DNA of 33,306 nucleotides from Streptomyces sp. DH37 (GCF_029813835.1 NZ_JARVKV010000073.1:1-33306); one strand, 5' to 3'. Counted from the first letter of the stretch, positions 14,962 to 22,427 are shown. Numbers and translations: made by a program. The notes: a model not told the origin generated them from the letters alone.

Positions 14962-15590
14962 GCACCACACTCCGTACGGCCCGCGGCCTCCGTACGGCCG
15001 CCGTCGCCCTGGCGGCGCTCGCGCTCGGCGGGTGCGGCATACGCTCCACGCCCGTGCCGGTGGACGCCGGCCCGGCGCCGTCGCGGGTGTCGTGCGCGGC
15101 GCCCGGCACCGGCGAGGAGCAGTACCCCGGGGACGGGGTCGTGCGGGTGGACGTCTTCCTGGTCTGCGGCGGCGACGTCACCGCCGTGGAGCGCACCGTG
15201 CCGCTGGAGGGCGCGGAGCCGGGCCGGGACGCGCGGCTGGAGGCGGCCCGCGAGCTGCTGGACGAGTTGCAGCGGAGCCCGTCCGGGGCCGAGACCGAGG
15301 CGGGGTTCAGCAGTGCGGTCCCCGCGAGCCTGGAGGTCACCGGGCCGGAGGGGGACGATCCCGAGGGGACGCTGCGGCTGAGCGAGGCGCCCGGCGGGCT
15401 GCCGCCCTTCGCGCTGGCCCAGATCGTCTGCACGTTCGCGGGCACGGCCGCCACCGGCCGGGGCGACTCGGTGGTGCTCGGCGGCCCGGCGGGGGACGGG
15501 GGCGGGAAGCCCCCGCTGGGCTACTCGTGCACCGGCGCGCTGCGCGGCGGCCCGGAGGCGGCGGAGACGGCGGGCACCCCGCTCCCGTGA
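14958..15590 (+). CDS. Lipoprotein co-transcribed with afsQ1-afsQ2
   Basis: 210 residues. ATG 14958 overlaps the afsQ2 stop (ATGA). The signal peptide has a clear lipobox, LALGGCG, with the lipidated Cys near residue 28. The mature part keeps four further cysteines (RVSCAAP, FLVCGGD, QIVCTFA, GYSCTGA), which could form two disulfides outside the membrane. A central segment (ARLEAARELLDELQ then SAVPASLEVTGP) resembles the GerMN/sporulation-type fold of LpqB-like lipoproteins, though I am not certain. A lipoprotein gene lies at the same place in S. coelicolor. Being in one operon with a sensor kinase, it is a good candidate for an accessory ligand-binding or modulating subunit of AfsQ2 (inference). 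Confidence 0.85.
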   Translation: MSTTLRTARGLRTAAVALAALALGGCGIRSTPVPVDAGPAPSRVSCAAPGTGEEQYPGDGVVRVDVFLVCGGDVTAVERTVPLEGAEPGRDARLEAARELLDELQRSPSGAETEAGFSSAVPASLEVTGPEGDDPEGTLRLSEAPGGLPPFALAQIVCTFAGTAATGRGDSVVLGGPAGDGGGKPPLGYSCTGALRGGPEAAETAGTPLP

Positions 15591-15629
15591 GGGCCCGGCG
15601 CCCCGGCGCCCGGAACCGCGGCCCGTGCC

Positions 15630-16202
15630 GTGTGCGTCTTCGCCGCCGTGCAGCGTCATCACCACGGCGGCTCCGCCGCCCACCGCATCCGTGCAGCGGG
15701 CCTCGTACTCCTCTGCTGCCATCTGCTGTTCGTCGGCTGGCTGACGCTGCGGCCCCTGTCCGTCCCCTGGGTCGCGCCCGCGAACCTGCGGCCCTTCGCC
15801 TCGATCCACGCCGACCTGCTGAGCGGCCCCCGGGCGGCTCTGGAGGGCATCGGCGGGGGGCTGGCGCTGCTCGCCCCGCTCGGGGTGCTGCTGCCGATGG
15901 CGGTGGGCCGGGTGACGTCGCGGCTGGGCTCGTGGGCCCGCACGGTCTTCGCCGCGGCGATGATCTCCCTCGGCATAGAACTGGTGCAGCCCGCGGTGCC
16001 GGGCCAGGTGGCGAACGTGGACGCGCTGCTGCTCAACACCACCGGCGCGGCCCTGGTGCACCTGCTGTGCTACCCGGCGCTGCGCGCCCGGCTGCGCGGT
16101 GCGGTGCGGCAGGAACGTCCCGGCGCGCGGCGGTTCGCTCCCCCGGAGGACGGGGATCAGGGTGCGACCCCGAGGACTCCCAGGGTCGGAATCGCACCGT
16201 AG
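15630..16202 (+). CDS. VanZ-like membrane protein
   Basis: 190 residues from GTG 15630; GTG 15648 (QRHHHGG) is an equally plausible start, since neither has a good Shine-Dalgarno. There are four membrane segments: AGLVLLCCHLLFVGWLTL, GGGLALLAPLGVLLPMAV, TVFAAAMISLGIELVQ and ALLLNTTGAALVHLLCY. The conserved VanZ signature is present as SLGIELVQP (Glu and Gln) and VANVDALLLNTTGA (Asn, Asp, Asn, Gly). VanZ gives teicoplanin resistance in enterococci by an unclear mechanism; actinobacterial VanZ-like proteins are mostly uncharacterised. It lies 39 bases after the lipoprotein gene and may belong to the same transcript. Confidence 0.83.
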   Translation: MCVFAAVQRHHHGGSAAHRIRAAGLVLLCCHLLFVGWLTLRPLSVPWVAPANLRPFASIHADLLSGPRAALEGIGGGLALLAPLGVLLPMAVGRVTSRLGSWARTVFAAAMISLGIELVQPAVPGQVANVDALLLNTTGAALVHLLCYPALRARLRGAVRQERPGARRFAPPEDGDQGATPRTPRVGIAP

Positions 16203-16290
16203 AGGGACGCTTTCGCCCGTAACGCTCGCCTACGGTGGTTCTGTACCCGCCGAACGACGGCGTTCCGGAGAGAGCGAAGGAGTCCCCGCC

Positions 16291-16494
16291 ATGGCCGCAA
16301 TCGTCCGCCCCCGCGACGACCGGATGATCGGTGGTGTGTGCGCCGGGCTGGCCCGCCGCTTCGGCACCACCCCGAACACGATGCGCGCGGTCTTCCTGGC
16401 CTCCTGCCTGCTGCCGGGACCGCAGTTCCTGCTCTACGCGGCCCTGTGGGTCCTGCTGCCGGACGAGCGGAAGGCGCACCGCGCCGGCTGGTGA
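16291..16494 (+). CDS. PspC-domain protein
   Basis: 67 residues from ATG 16291, with GAAGGAG eight bases upstream. It is a single PspC module: LxRPRDDRMIGGVCAGLARR (with minor variation), FGTTPNTMRAVFLASCLLPG and FLLYAALWVLLPDE, the last forming a membrane helix. PspC proteins act in phage-shock/envelope-stress responses in enterobacteria. Short stand-alone copies are common in Streptomyces with unknown role. A promoter with -10 TACGGT (16231-16236) is possible. A strong hairpin follows 22 bases after the stop. Confidence 0.88.
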   Translation: MAAIVRPRDDRMIGGVCAGLARRFGTTPNTMRAVFLASCLLPGPQFLLYAALWVLLPDERKAHRAGW

Positions 16495-16516
16495 CGCGCA
16501 CCGCCGCCGCACGGGA

Positions 16517-16555
16517 ACGGGCCGCGCACCGGGCGGAACCCGGTGCGCGGCCCGT
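16517..16555. terminator. Bidirectional hairpin terminator
   Basis: A perfect 17-bp stem (16517-16533 with 16539-16555) encloses a 5-base loop between the convergent PspC and secreted-protein genes. It is followed by a 33-base run of purines only (16597-16629). Confidence 0.85.
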
Positions 16556-16634
16556 GGCGCCTCCCCGTGGGTGGGCGGAGGGAGGGGGGAGGCGCCGAGA
16601 AGGGGAGAAGGGGGAAGAAGGGGAGGAAGCGGGA

Positions 16635-17012
16635 TCAGCCCAGGAGCTTGCCGGTCTGCAGGGCGCCGGTGAGCTTGCCCGTCGGCAGGTTGAGCATCGT
16701 CGGCTTCTCGGGGCTGCCGAGCGGCAGGCCGCCGAGCAGGTCCCGCACCGGGTCGTGCTGCTTGGTGTTGGGCTTCGGCTCGGCCTTCTCGGCGCCCTTG
16801 CCCGCGGGAGCGGGCAGCGTCCTGGCCCGCTGGGAGGCGTCGGGGGCGGGCAGCGTCTTGGCGACCTCCTGCACGGGCAGGGACTTCAGTACGCCGCCGG
16901 CGGTCTTGTTGACCCCCAGGGTGTCCGCCGCGGAGGCGGTCCCGGCACCGGCGGCGGCGAAGGCGGCGCCGAGCACGGCGACACCGATCGTCTTCATCGT
17001 TCGCTGCTTCAT
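16635..17012 (-). CDS. Small secreted protein of unknown function
   Basis: 125 residues from ATG 17012 (MKQRTMKTIGVAVLG); an internal ATG at 16997 is an alternative. A classical signal peptide ends AGTASAADT, with cleavage likely after residue 31. The mature protein has about 95 residues, is rich in Lys, Pro, Leu and Gly, and contains a repeated motif: SLPVQEVAKTLPAP and RARTLPAPAGKG, then LLGGLPLGSPEKP, and GKLTGALQTGKLLG. It has no cysteine. I recognise no family; such proteins are frequent in Streptomyces secretomes. It lies upstream of nothing on its strand and 155 bases from the adenosine deaminase stop. Confidence 0.75.
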   Translation of the reverse strand: MKQRTMKTIGVAVLGAAFAAAGAGTASAADTLGVNKTAGGVLKSLPVQEVAKTLPAPDASQRARTLPAPAGKGAEKAEPKPNTKQHDPVRDLLGGLPLGSPEKPTMLNLPTGKLTGALQTGKLLG

Positions 17013-17167
17013 CAGCTGGTACGTCCTCGTGTGGATGGCTTGAGCGGCCTCGCGAACGTAGCCAGGGCGCCGTGCGCGCCGCAAACATCCCGGAACGGTC
17101 CGGCGCCGGCGCACCCGACCGTCCCGGAGCCTCCTCCCCCGGACCCGCCGGCCGAGAGAACCGCTGG

Positions 17168-18307
17168 TCACAGCCCCTTGGTGGCGGCCTCCCGGAACAG
17201 CCACTCGGACCTCAGTTCGGCGTATCCGGGCTTGATCACCTCGTTGATCATGGCCAGACGTTCATCGAAAGGGATGAACGCGGACTTCATCGCATTGACG
17301 GTGAACCACTGCATGTCGTCGAGCGTGTAGCCGAACGTCTCCACCAGGTGCCCGAACTCGCGGCTCATGCTGGTGCCGCTCATCAGCCGGTTGTCGGTGT
17401 TGACCGTGGCGCGGAAGCGCAGCCGCCGCAGCAGCCCGATGGGGTGCTCGGCGTAGGAGGAGGCCGCCCCGGTCTGGAGGTTGGAGGTGGGGCACAGCTC
17501 CAGCGGGATGCGCTTGTCCCGCACGTACGCCGCGAGCCGGCCCAGCTTCACCGTGCCGTCCTCGGCGACGTGGATGTCGTCGATGATGCGCACCCCGTGG
17601 CCGAGCCGGTCGGCGCCGCACCACTGGAGGGCCTGCCAGATCGACGGCAGGCCGAACGCCTCGCCCGCGTGGATGGTGAAGTGGTTGTTCTCGCGCTTGA
17701 GGTACTCGAAGGCGTCCAGGTGGCGGGTGGGCGGGTAGCCCGCCTCGGCGCCCGCGATGTCGAACCCGACCACGCCCAGGTCGCGGTGGCGGTTGGCGAG
17801 TTCGGCGATCTCCAGCGAGCGGGCGGCGTGCCGCATCGCGGTGAGCAGGACGCCGACGCGGATGCGGTGCCCGGCCTCGCGGGCCCGGCGCTCGCCCTCC
17901 CGGAAGCCCTCGCTGACCGCCTCGACGACCTCCTCCAGGCTCAGCCCCGCCTCCAGGTGCTGCTCGGGGGCGTAGCGCACCTCGGCGTAGACCACGCCGT
18001 CGGCCGCCAGGTCCTCGGCGCACTCGGCCGCGACCCTCACCAGCGCCTCGCGCGTCTGCATCACGGCGCAGGTGTGGGCGAAGGTCTCCAGGTAGCGCTC
18101 CAGGGAACCGGAGTCGGCCGCCTCGCGGAACCAGGTGCCCAGCGCCTCGGGATCGGTCTCGGGCAGGGCGTCGTAGCCGGTCGCGCGGGCGATCTCGACG
18201 ACGGTGGCCGGGCGGAGACCGCCGTCGAGGTGGTCGTGCAGCAGCACCTTGGGCGCGCGGCGGATCTGGTCCGCGGTGGGGACGGTGGTGACAGGCTCGC
18301 TCGTCAT
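17168..18307 (-). CDS. add: Adenosine deaminase
   Basis: 379 residues. It hydrolyses (deoxy)adenosine to (deoxy)inosine and ammonia, feeding the purine nucleoside phosphorylase at 3.1 kb. The zinc and catalytic motifs are all present: LLHDHLDGGLR (two His ligands), TIHAGEAFG (His, catalytic Glu), RLGHGVRI (His base), LELCPTSNLQTG and VNTDNRLMSG, where Asp is a metal ligand. Many adenosine deaminases have NTDDP instead of NTDN, and Asn here is typical of the actinobacterial branch as far as I recall. ATG 18307 lies seven bases from a -10 box, so the message is probably leaderless. The regulon palindrome is in the promoter. Confidence 0.95.
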   Translation of the reverse strand: MTSEPVTTVPTADQIRRAPKVLLHDHLDGGLRPATVVEIARATGYDALPETDPEALGTWFREAADSGSLERYLETFAHTCAVMQTREALVRVAAECAEDLAADGVVYAEVRYAPEQHLEAGLSLEEVVEAVSEGFREGERRAREAGHRIRVGVLLTAMRHAARSLEIAELANRHRDLGVVGFDIAGAEAGYPPTRHLDAFEYLKRENNHFTIHAGEAFGLPSIWQALQWCGADRLGHGVRIIDDIHVAEDGTVKLGRLAAYVRDKRIPLELCPTSNLQTGAASSYAEHPIGLLRRLRFRATVNTDNRLMSGTSMSREFGHLVETFGYTLDDMQWFTVNAMKSAFIPFDERLAMINEVIKPGYAELRSEWLFREAATKGL

Positions 18308-18313
18308 TGCGGC

Positions 18314-18342
18314 ACTCTAGCGCCTACGCGCGTAGATATCAT
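18314..18342 (-). promoter_or_regulatory. add promoter with operator in the spacer
   Basis: On the minus strand: -35-like ATGATA (18337-18342), a 17-base spacer and -10 TAGAGT (18314-18319), with ATG 18307 seven bases on. The perfect palindrome CTACGCGCGTAG (18324-18335) fills the spacer, as at deoC. A protein bound there would block polymerase. Confidence 0.82.
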
Positions 18343-18450
18343 CCTGGACCCGTGCCGGACGCCCCGCGGCCCCGCCCCCGCTCCCCTTCGATATCCAATG
18401 GTGACCGCACGGCACCGCCCGTACACCCCCGCTTCTGCGATCGTTCTGCC

Positions 18451-19206
18451 ATGGCTCAGCAGGCGTTGCCGCGGCGGGATGCGCGGCTGGGGCGGGCGTT
18501 CGGTGACGAGCGGGCGGTGCAGGGAGTGGTCCTGCTGCTCCCCGGGGGGCGGGCCGAGAGCATGCGCCGCCGTTCCTCCCGGGCCGCGGCGGCGACGTTG
18601 CCGCTGGCGCGGCGGCTGGTACGGGCGGGGGCGGACCACGACGTGGTGGCGCACGTCGTCCACTACCGCTACCGCGGCTGGAACGGCGGGGAGGCGCACC
18701 CGGTGCGGGACGCCGAGTGGGCGCTGGAGGAGACGGTGCGGCGCTATGGCGACGTACCGGTGTGCCTGGCGGGCTGGGACATGGGCGCCCGGGCGGCGCT
18801 GCGGGCCGCGGGCCATCCGGCCGTGACCTCCGTGCTGGCGCTGGCCCCCTGGCTGCCGGACACCGCCGAGGGCGGCGGGGCGGAGCCGGTGCGGCAGCTC
18901 GCCGGCCGGCGGGTGCTGATCGTGCACGGCACGGACGACGAGCGCACCGCCCCGGACCTGTCGTACCGCCTGGCGGTACGGGCCAAGAAGATCAACCCGG
19001 ACGTCTGCCGCTTCGAGGTCCACACCGACGGCCACGCGCTGCGCCAGCACCGCGCCGAAGTCCTCGCCCTGGCCGAGGACTTCGCCCTCGGGTCGCTGTG
19101 CGACCGGGACTTCGCCCGCCCGGTGGCCGACGCGCTGGCGGCCCCGCCGCCGCTGGGCCTGCGGATGCCGCTGGCGGCGGGCTTCGGCCGCTCCCTGCGC
19201 CACTGA
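18451..19206 (+). CDS. Alpha/beta-hydrolase with Asp at the nucleophile position
   Basis: 251 residues from ATG 18451; the frame upstream lacks family features. Strand-turn elements of an alpha/beta hydrolase are visible: GVVLLLPGGRAESMRRRSS (oxyanion region), AHVVHYRYRGWNG and the nucleophile elbow VCLAGWDMGARAALRAAG. The elbow has Asp where serine hydrolases have Ser. The later acid loop is VLIVHGTDDERTAP and the His loop HTDGHALRQH. Asp nucleophiles occur in haloalkane dehalogenases and epoxide hydrolases, yet the rest resembles dienelactone-hydrolase-like proteins. The protein could be a hydrolase with a changed mechanism or non-catalytic. Its start is 144 bases from adenosine deaminase, divergently, and the operator could influence both. 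Confidence 0.8.
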   Translation: MAQQALPRRDARLGRAFGDERAVQGVVLLLPGGRAESMRRRSSRAAAATLPLARRLVRAGADHDVVAHVVHYRYRGWNGGEAHPVRDAEWALEETVRRYGDVPVCLAGWDMGARAALRAAGHPAVTSVLALAPWLPDTAEGGGAEPVRQLAGRRVLIVHGTDDERTAPDLSYRLAVRAKKINPDVCRFEVHTDGHALRQHRAEVLALAEDFALGSLCDRDFARPVADALAAPPPLGLRMPLAAGFGRSLRH

Positions 19207-19241
19207 GGGCGCCCGCCGGCGCCGCTCGGCGCCCCTCCCGC

Positions 19242-19260
19242 CCGCGGCCGGGGGCCGCGG
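19242..19260. terminator. Hairpin between convergent hydrolase and LysR genes
   Basis: CCGCGGCC (19242-19249) and GGCCGCGG (19253-19260) form an 8-bp stem with a 3-base loop. A smaller GGCGCC/GGCGCC stem lies just upstream. The 75-base gap holds nothing else. Confidence 0.5.
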
Positions 19261-19281
19261 CCCGGAGCCGTCCCCGGCCCC

Positions 19282-20256
19282 CTACGCCAGCAACCTCCCC
19301 CGGCGGCTCAGCAGGAACGTCCGGAACGCTGCCACCGGCGGGGTGTCCGGGCGGCCGTCCACCCAGGCCACCCCGATCTCCCGCACCGCGCGCGGCTCCG
19401 TGACCGCCAGCTCCCGCACCCCCGGCCGGGGCACGGCCGGGGGCGGCAGCAGCGCCACGCCGAGCCCCGCGGCCACCAGGCCGCGCAGCGTCTCGGCCTC
19501 CTCCCCCTCGAACGCGATCCTCGGCTTGAAGCCCGCCTCGGCGCACAGCGCGTCGAAGATCCGCCGCATCCCGTAGCCCGGCTCCAGGGTGATGAACGGC
19601 TCCTCCGCCGCCTCCACCAGCCGTACGCGCCGCCGCCGCGCCAGCGGGTGGTCCTCGGGCACCACCAGGCGCAGCCGCTGCTCGTCCAGACGGCGCGCGG
19701 CCAGGTCCGGGGCGTCCGGGACCGGGGAGGTCAGGCACAGGTCCAGGTCTCCGGCGCGCAGCCGCTCGATCATCGCCTCGCCGTACGTCTGCACCAGGGA
19801 GAAGCGCACCCGGGGGTGGTCGGCGCGGAAGGAGCGGATCAGCCCGGGGACGGTCTCCGAGCCCAGTGTGTGCAGGAAGCCGAAGGCGACCTTCCCGGCG
19901 GCCGGGTCCGCGTCCGCCCGCACCGCCTCCGCCGCCTGCTCCACCGAGGCCAGCGCCCGCTCCACGGAGGCCAGGAACGTGCGTCCGGCCGGGGTGAGCG
20001 AGACCGTCCGCCCCCGCCGGGCGAACAGCGCGACCCCCAGGTCGTCCTCCAGCCGGGCCATCGCGCGGCTGAGCGTGGACTGCGGCACGCCCAGCTCCCC
20101 CGCGGCGCGCGTGACGTGCTCGTGCCGGGCGACGGCCACGAACCGCGCCAGTCTCGGGGCGAGCGCGGCCGCCCAGGAACCGGGGTCGATGTGGGGCGGG
20201 GTGCTGGATGTGTCGGATGTAACCGAGATGTCTTTTCTGTTGCCGACCGGTGACAC
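19282..20256 (-). CDS. LysR-family transcriptional regulator
   Basis: 324 residues from GTG 20256, which has GGGAGG a few bases upstream; longer starts run into the operator region. The N-terminal helix-turn-helix is RFVAVARHEHVTRAAGELGV / PQSTLSRAMARLEDDLGVAL, followed by FARRGRTVSLTPAGRTFL and a linker helix. The effector domain has VAFGFLHTLGSETVPGLI, LRAGDLDLCLTSP, EEPFITLEPGYGMRRIFDAL and GLGVALLPPPAV, the general LysR substrate-binding fold. It is divergent from an MFS exporter-like gene, a classical arrangement in which LysR controls its neighbour through the shared intergenic region, where a long inverted repeat lies. The ligand is unknown. Confidence 0.93.
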   Translation of the reverse strand: MSPVGNRKDISVTSDTSSTPPHIDPGSWAAALAPRLARFVAVARHEHVTRAAGELGVPQSTLSRAMARLEDDLGVALFARRGRTVSLTPAGRTFLASVERALASVEQAAEAVRADADPAAGKVAFGFLHTLGSETVPGLIRSFRADHPRVRFSLVQTYGEAMIERLRAGDLDLCLTSPVPDAPDLAARRLDEQRLRLVVPEDHPLARRRRVRLVEAAEEPFITLEPGYGMRRIFDALCAEAGFKPRIAFEGEEAETLRGLVAAGLGVALLPPPAVPRPGVRELAVTEPRAVREIGVAWVDGRPDTPPVAAFRTFLLSRRGRLLA

Positions 20257-20278
20257 GACACCCTCCCACCTCGTCTTA

Positions 20279-20342
20279 TGCGTCAGTGCACGAGCATCGG
20301 CGGTTCCGTGCATTGGACGCATCAGGTCGTTGATCGTACGTT
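20279..20342 (+). promoter_or_regulatory. LysR/MFS intergenic operator and MFS promoter
   Basis: TGCGTCAGTGCACG (20279-20292) and CGTGCATTGGACGCA (20307-20321) form an inverted repeat with a one-base gap and a 14-base centre, a likely LysR site. The MFS promoter is TTGGAC (20313-20318), 18 bases, TACGTT (20337-20342), then ATG seven bases on. The right repeat arm overlaps the -35, consistent with control of the transporter. Confidence 0.75.
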
Positions 20343-20348
20343 CGAGAC

Positions 20349-21596
20349 ATGCCTTCCGTCGATACCGGGGCACCTGTCCGCACAGGTGCCTCTCCCGAGC
20401 GTTTCCCGTCCTCCCGCCGCATCAGCCTCGCCCTCTTCGCCGTGGGCCTGGCGACCTTCGCGCTGCTGTTCTCCACCCAGCCCCTGCTGCCCGCCCTCTC
20501 CGCCGACTTCGGCGTGACCCCGGGACAGGCGAGCTGGACCGTCTCGGCCGCCACCATCGCCCTCGCGGTGGCCGTGCTGCCGCTGTCCGCCCTCTCCGAG
20601 CGCTTCGGGCGGCGCACGCTGATGACGGGCTCCCTGGCCGTCGCGGTCGCCGTGGCGCTGGCGCAGCCCTTCGCCCCGAACCTGGAGGTCCTGATCGCGC
20701 TGCGCGCCGTGCAGGGCGCGGCGATCGCGGGCATCCCGGCCTCGGCGACGGCGTACCTGGCGGAGGAGGTGCGGCCCGCCGCCCTGGTGGGCGCGATCGG
20801 CCTGTTCGTGGCGGGCAACAGCGTGGGCGGGATGACCGGGCGCGTCCTCACCGGCTGGGTCGCCGAGGGGTGGGGCTGGCGCACGGGCCTGGCGGCGGTC
20901 GGCGTGCTCTCCCTCCTGTTCGCGATCGCCTACCGGCTGCTGATCCCCCGGGCGCGGAACTTCACCCCCGCCTCGCTGCGCCCCGCCGAGATGCTGGAGG
21001 CGGTGCGCGGCCACCTCTCCGACGGACTGCTGGTGCGGCTGTACTCGCTCGGCCTGCTGTTCATGGCGGTCTTCGGCGCGGTCTACACGGTGGTGGGCTA
21101 CCGGCTGACGGCCGAACCCTTCGGCCTCTCCCAGGGCCTGGCCGGCTCGGTCTTCGTGATCTACCTGGTCGGCACGGTCTCCTCGGCCGCCGCCGGCCGC
21201 CTCGTCGGGCGGCTCGGCCGGCGCGGCGCGCTCTACCTGGCGATCGGCGCCACCGCCACCGGCCTCCTGCTGACCCTCGGCGACACCCTCACGGCGGTGC
21301 TGCTCGGCCTGGTGCTGGTCACGGCGGGCTTCTTCGCCGGCCACGCGGTGGCGTCCGGCTCGGTGGGCCGCACGGCGAAGACGGGCAGGGCGCAGGCGTC
21401 GGCGCTGTACCAGATGGCGTACTACACGGGCAGCTCGCTGGGCGGCACGCTGGGCGCGGTCGCCTACCACGCGGCGGGCTGGAGCGCGACGGTCGCCCTC
21501 GCCCTGACCGCCCTGGTCCTGGCGGCGGGGGTCACCCTCTACGCCACGCGCCGCGCGGTGGTCCGGCGGCGGCTGGAGGTCGCGAGGAGCTGCTGA
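20349..21596 (+). CDS. MFS transporter, drug/solute exporter type
   Basis: 415 residues with about 12 membrane helices. The first helix follows RRISLALFAVGLATFALLFS, and the loop 2-3 motif is SERFGRRTLM, a motif A variant of G-x-L-a-D-r-x-G-r-r. A second copy occurs after helix 8 (GRLVGRLGRRGALY). Helix 5 region reads LFVAGNSVGGMTGRVLTGWV, close to motif C of antiporters (gxxxGPxxGG). It resembles YnfM/YgaY-type members of the family with 12 helices; substrate unknown. The transcript is probably leaderless. It is likely controlled by the divergent LysR protein. Confidence 0.9.
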   Translation: MPSVDTGAPVRTGASPERFPSSRRISLALFAVGLATFALLFSTQPLLPALSADFGVTPGQASWTVSAATIALAVAVLPLSALSERFGRRTLMTGSLAVAVAVALAQPFAPNLEVLIALRAVQGAAIAGIPASATAYLAEEVRPAALVGAIGLFVAGNSVGGMTGRVLTGWVAEGWGWRTGLAAVGVLSLLFAIAYRLLIPRARNFTPASLRPAEMLEAVRGHLSDGLLVRLYSLGLLFMAVFGAVYTVVGYRLTAEPFGLSQGLAGSVFVIYLVGTVSSAAAGRLVGRLGRRGALYLAIGATATGLLLTLGDTLTAVLLGLVLVTAGFFAGHAVASGSVGRTAKTGRAQASALYQMAYYTGSSLGGTLGAVAYHAAGWSATVALALTALVLAAGVTLYATRRAVVRRRLEVARSC

Positions 21597-21640
21597 GCTC
21601 CGGCCCCGCGGGTGTCCTGACGGGTGGGGTGGTGTGGGGC

Positions 21641-22367
21641 CGAGTGGGGGCGGGGCGCGGGTGCGTGCGGGGGTCGGGGCCGGTCCGGGGCGAACATTCC
21701 GGACGGCATGATTTACGGCCGCTGCCGTGCACCGTTTCGCAGGCCGCCTATTGGCCGCAAATCACGCTTGAGTGTCCGGAACGTCCGCCCCTCCCCGTCC
21801 CCTCCCGCCGTCGTCCGCGTGCGGGCAGGCGCGGGCCACGCGGGGCCCGTGCCGCCTCCCGAACGCCGACCCGGCGGGCCCTGAACGCCCCCGCGGCACC
21901 GTCCTGGTTCTTCGGCCGCTTCCGCGGTCCCGAACCGGCCCGCGCGTGAGAGAGGAGCGCCCGGGCGGTGACCGACAAAGCTCCGGGTGACCTCCCCGGC
22001 GGCGTGGGTGCGCAACCGGAAGAGCGCGTCGCCGAACCGCCCGGCGGGAACAGGGCCCGACGCGCCCTGCCGGGAGGCTTCGCACACGGGGTGTGAGGCC
22101 TCTCGTCCGGTGGCGACGGCTTGTTCCCGGAGCCGCGCGTCAGGCCGGGAACGTCACGCCCGGGACGTGAACAGCCGAGGACCAGCCGCACGCGGACGAC
22201 GGCGGGAGGGGACGGGGAGGGGCGGACGTTCCGGACACTCAAGCGTGATTTGCGGCCAATAGGCGCTTCACACAAGGGTGCACGGCAACGGCCGTAAATC
22301 ATGCCGTCCGGAATGTTCGCCCCGGACCGGCCCCGACCCCCGCACGCACCCGCACCCCGCCCCACTC
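21641..22367. repeat. Foldback element with 182-184 bp inverted arms
   Basis: The left arm (21641-21824) is nearly identical to the reverse complement of the right arm (22186-22367), with a one-base indel and few substitutions except in the centre. The spacer is 361 bp. Each arm contains its own palindrome: an 18-bp end (21687-21704 with 21774-21791; 22219-22236 with 22306-22323; 16 of 18 paired) and an inner stem around GATTTACGGCC / GGCCGCAAATC. The loop between the stems is the part that differs between arms. No transposase is encoded. The spacer holds one weak 42-codon frame (GTG 21968 to TGA 22096). Target-site duplications are not obvious. It fills the gap between the MFS gene and the lipoprotein gene. 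Confidence 0.85.
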
Positions 22368-22389
22368 CACCCCACCCCCACCTCGCACT

Positions 22390-22427
22390 GCCCGGACCGC
22401 CGACGGCGGCCCGGCGGCGGTCCGGGC
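22390..22427 (-). terminator. Hairpin terminator downstream of the lipoprotein gene
   Basis: A perfect 13-bp stem pairs 22390-22402 with 22415-22427 around a 12-base loop. It lies 38 bases after the stop of the minus-strand lipoprotein gene and just outside the foldback element. Confidence 0.75.

Noticed and set aside
16597..16629. 33-base all-purine run as a regulatory triplex
   Set aside because: It lies between convergent genes just after a terminator; nothing ties it to regulation.
21641..22367. Insertion sequence with terminal inverted repeats
   Set aside because: No transposase frame, no clear target duplication, and arms are far longer than IS ends; kept as a foldback repeat of unknown origin.
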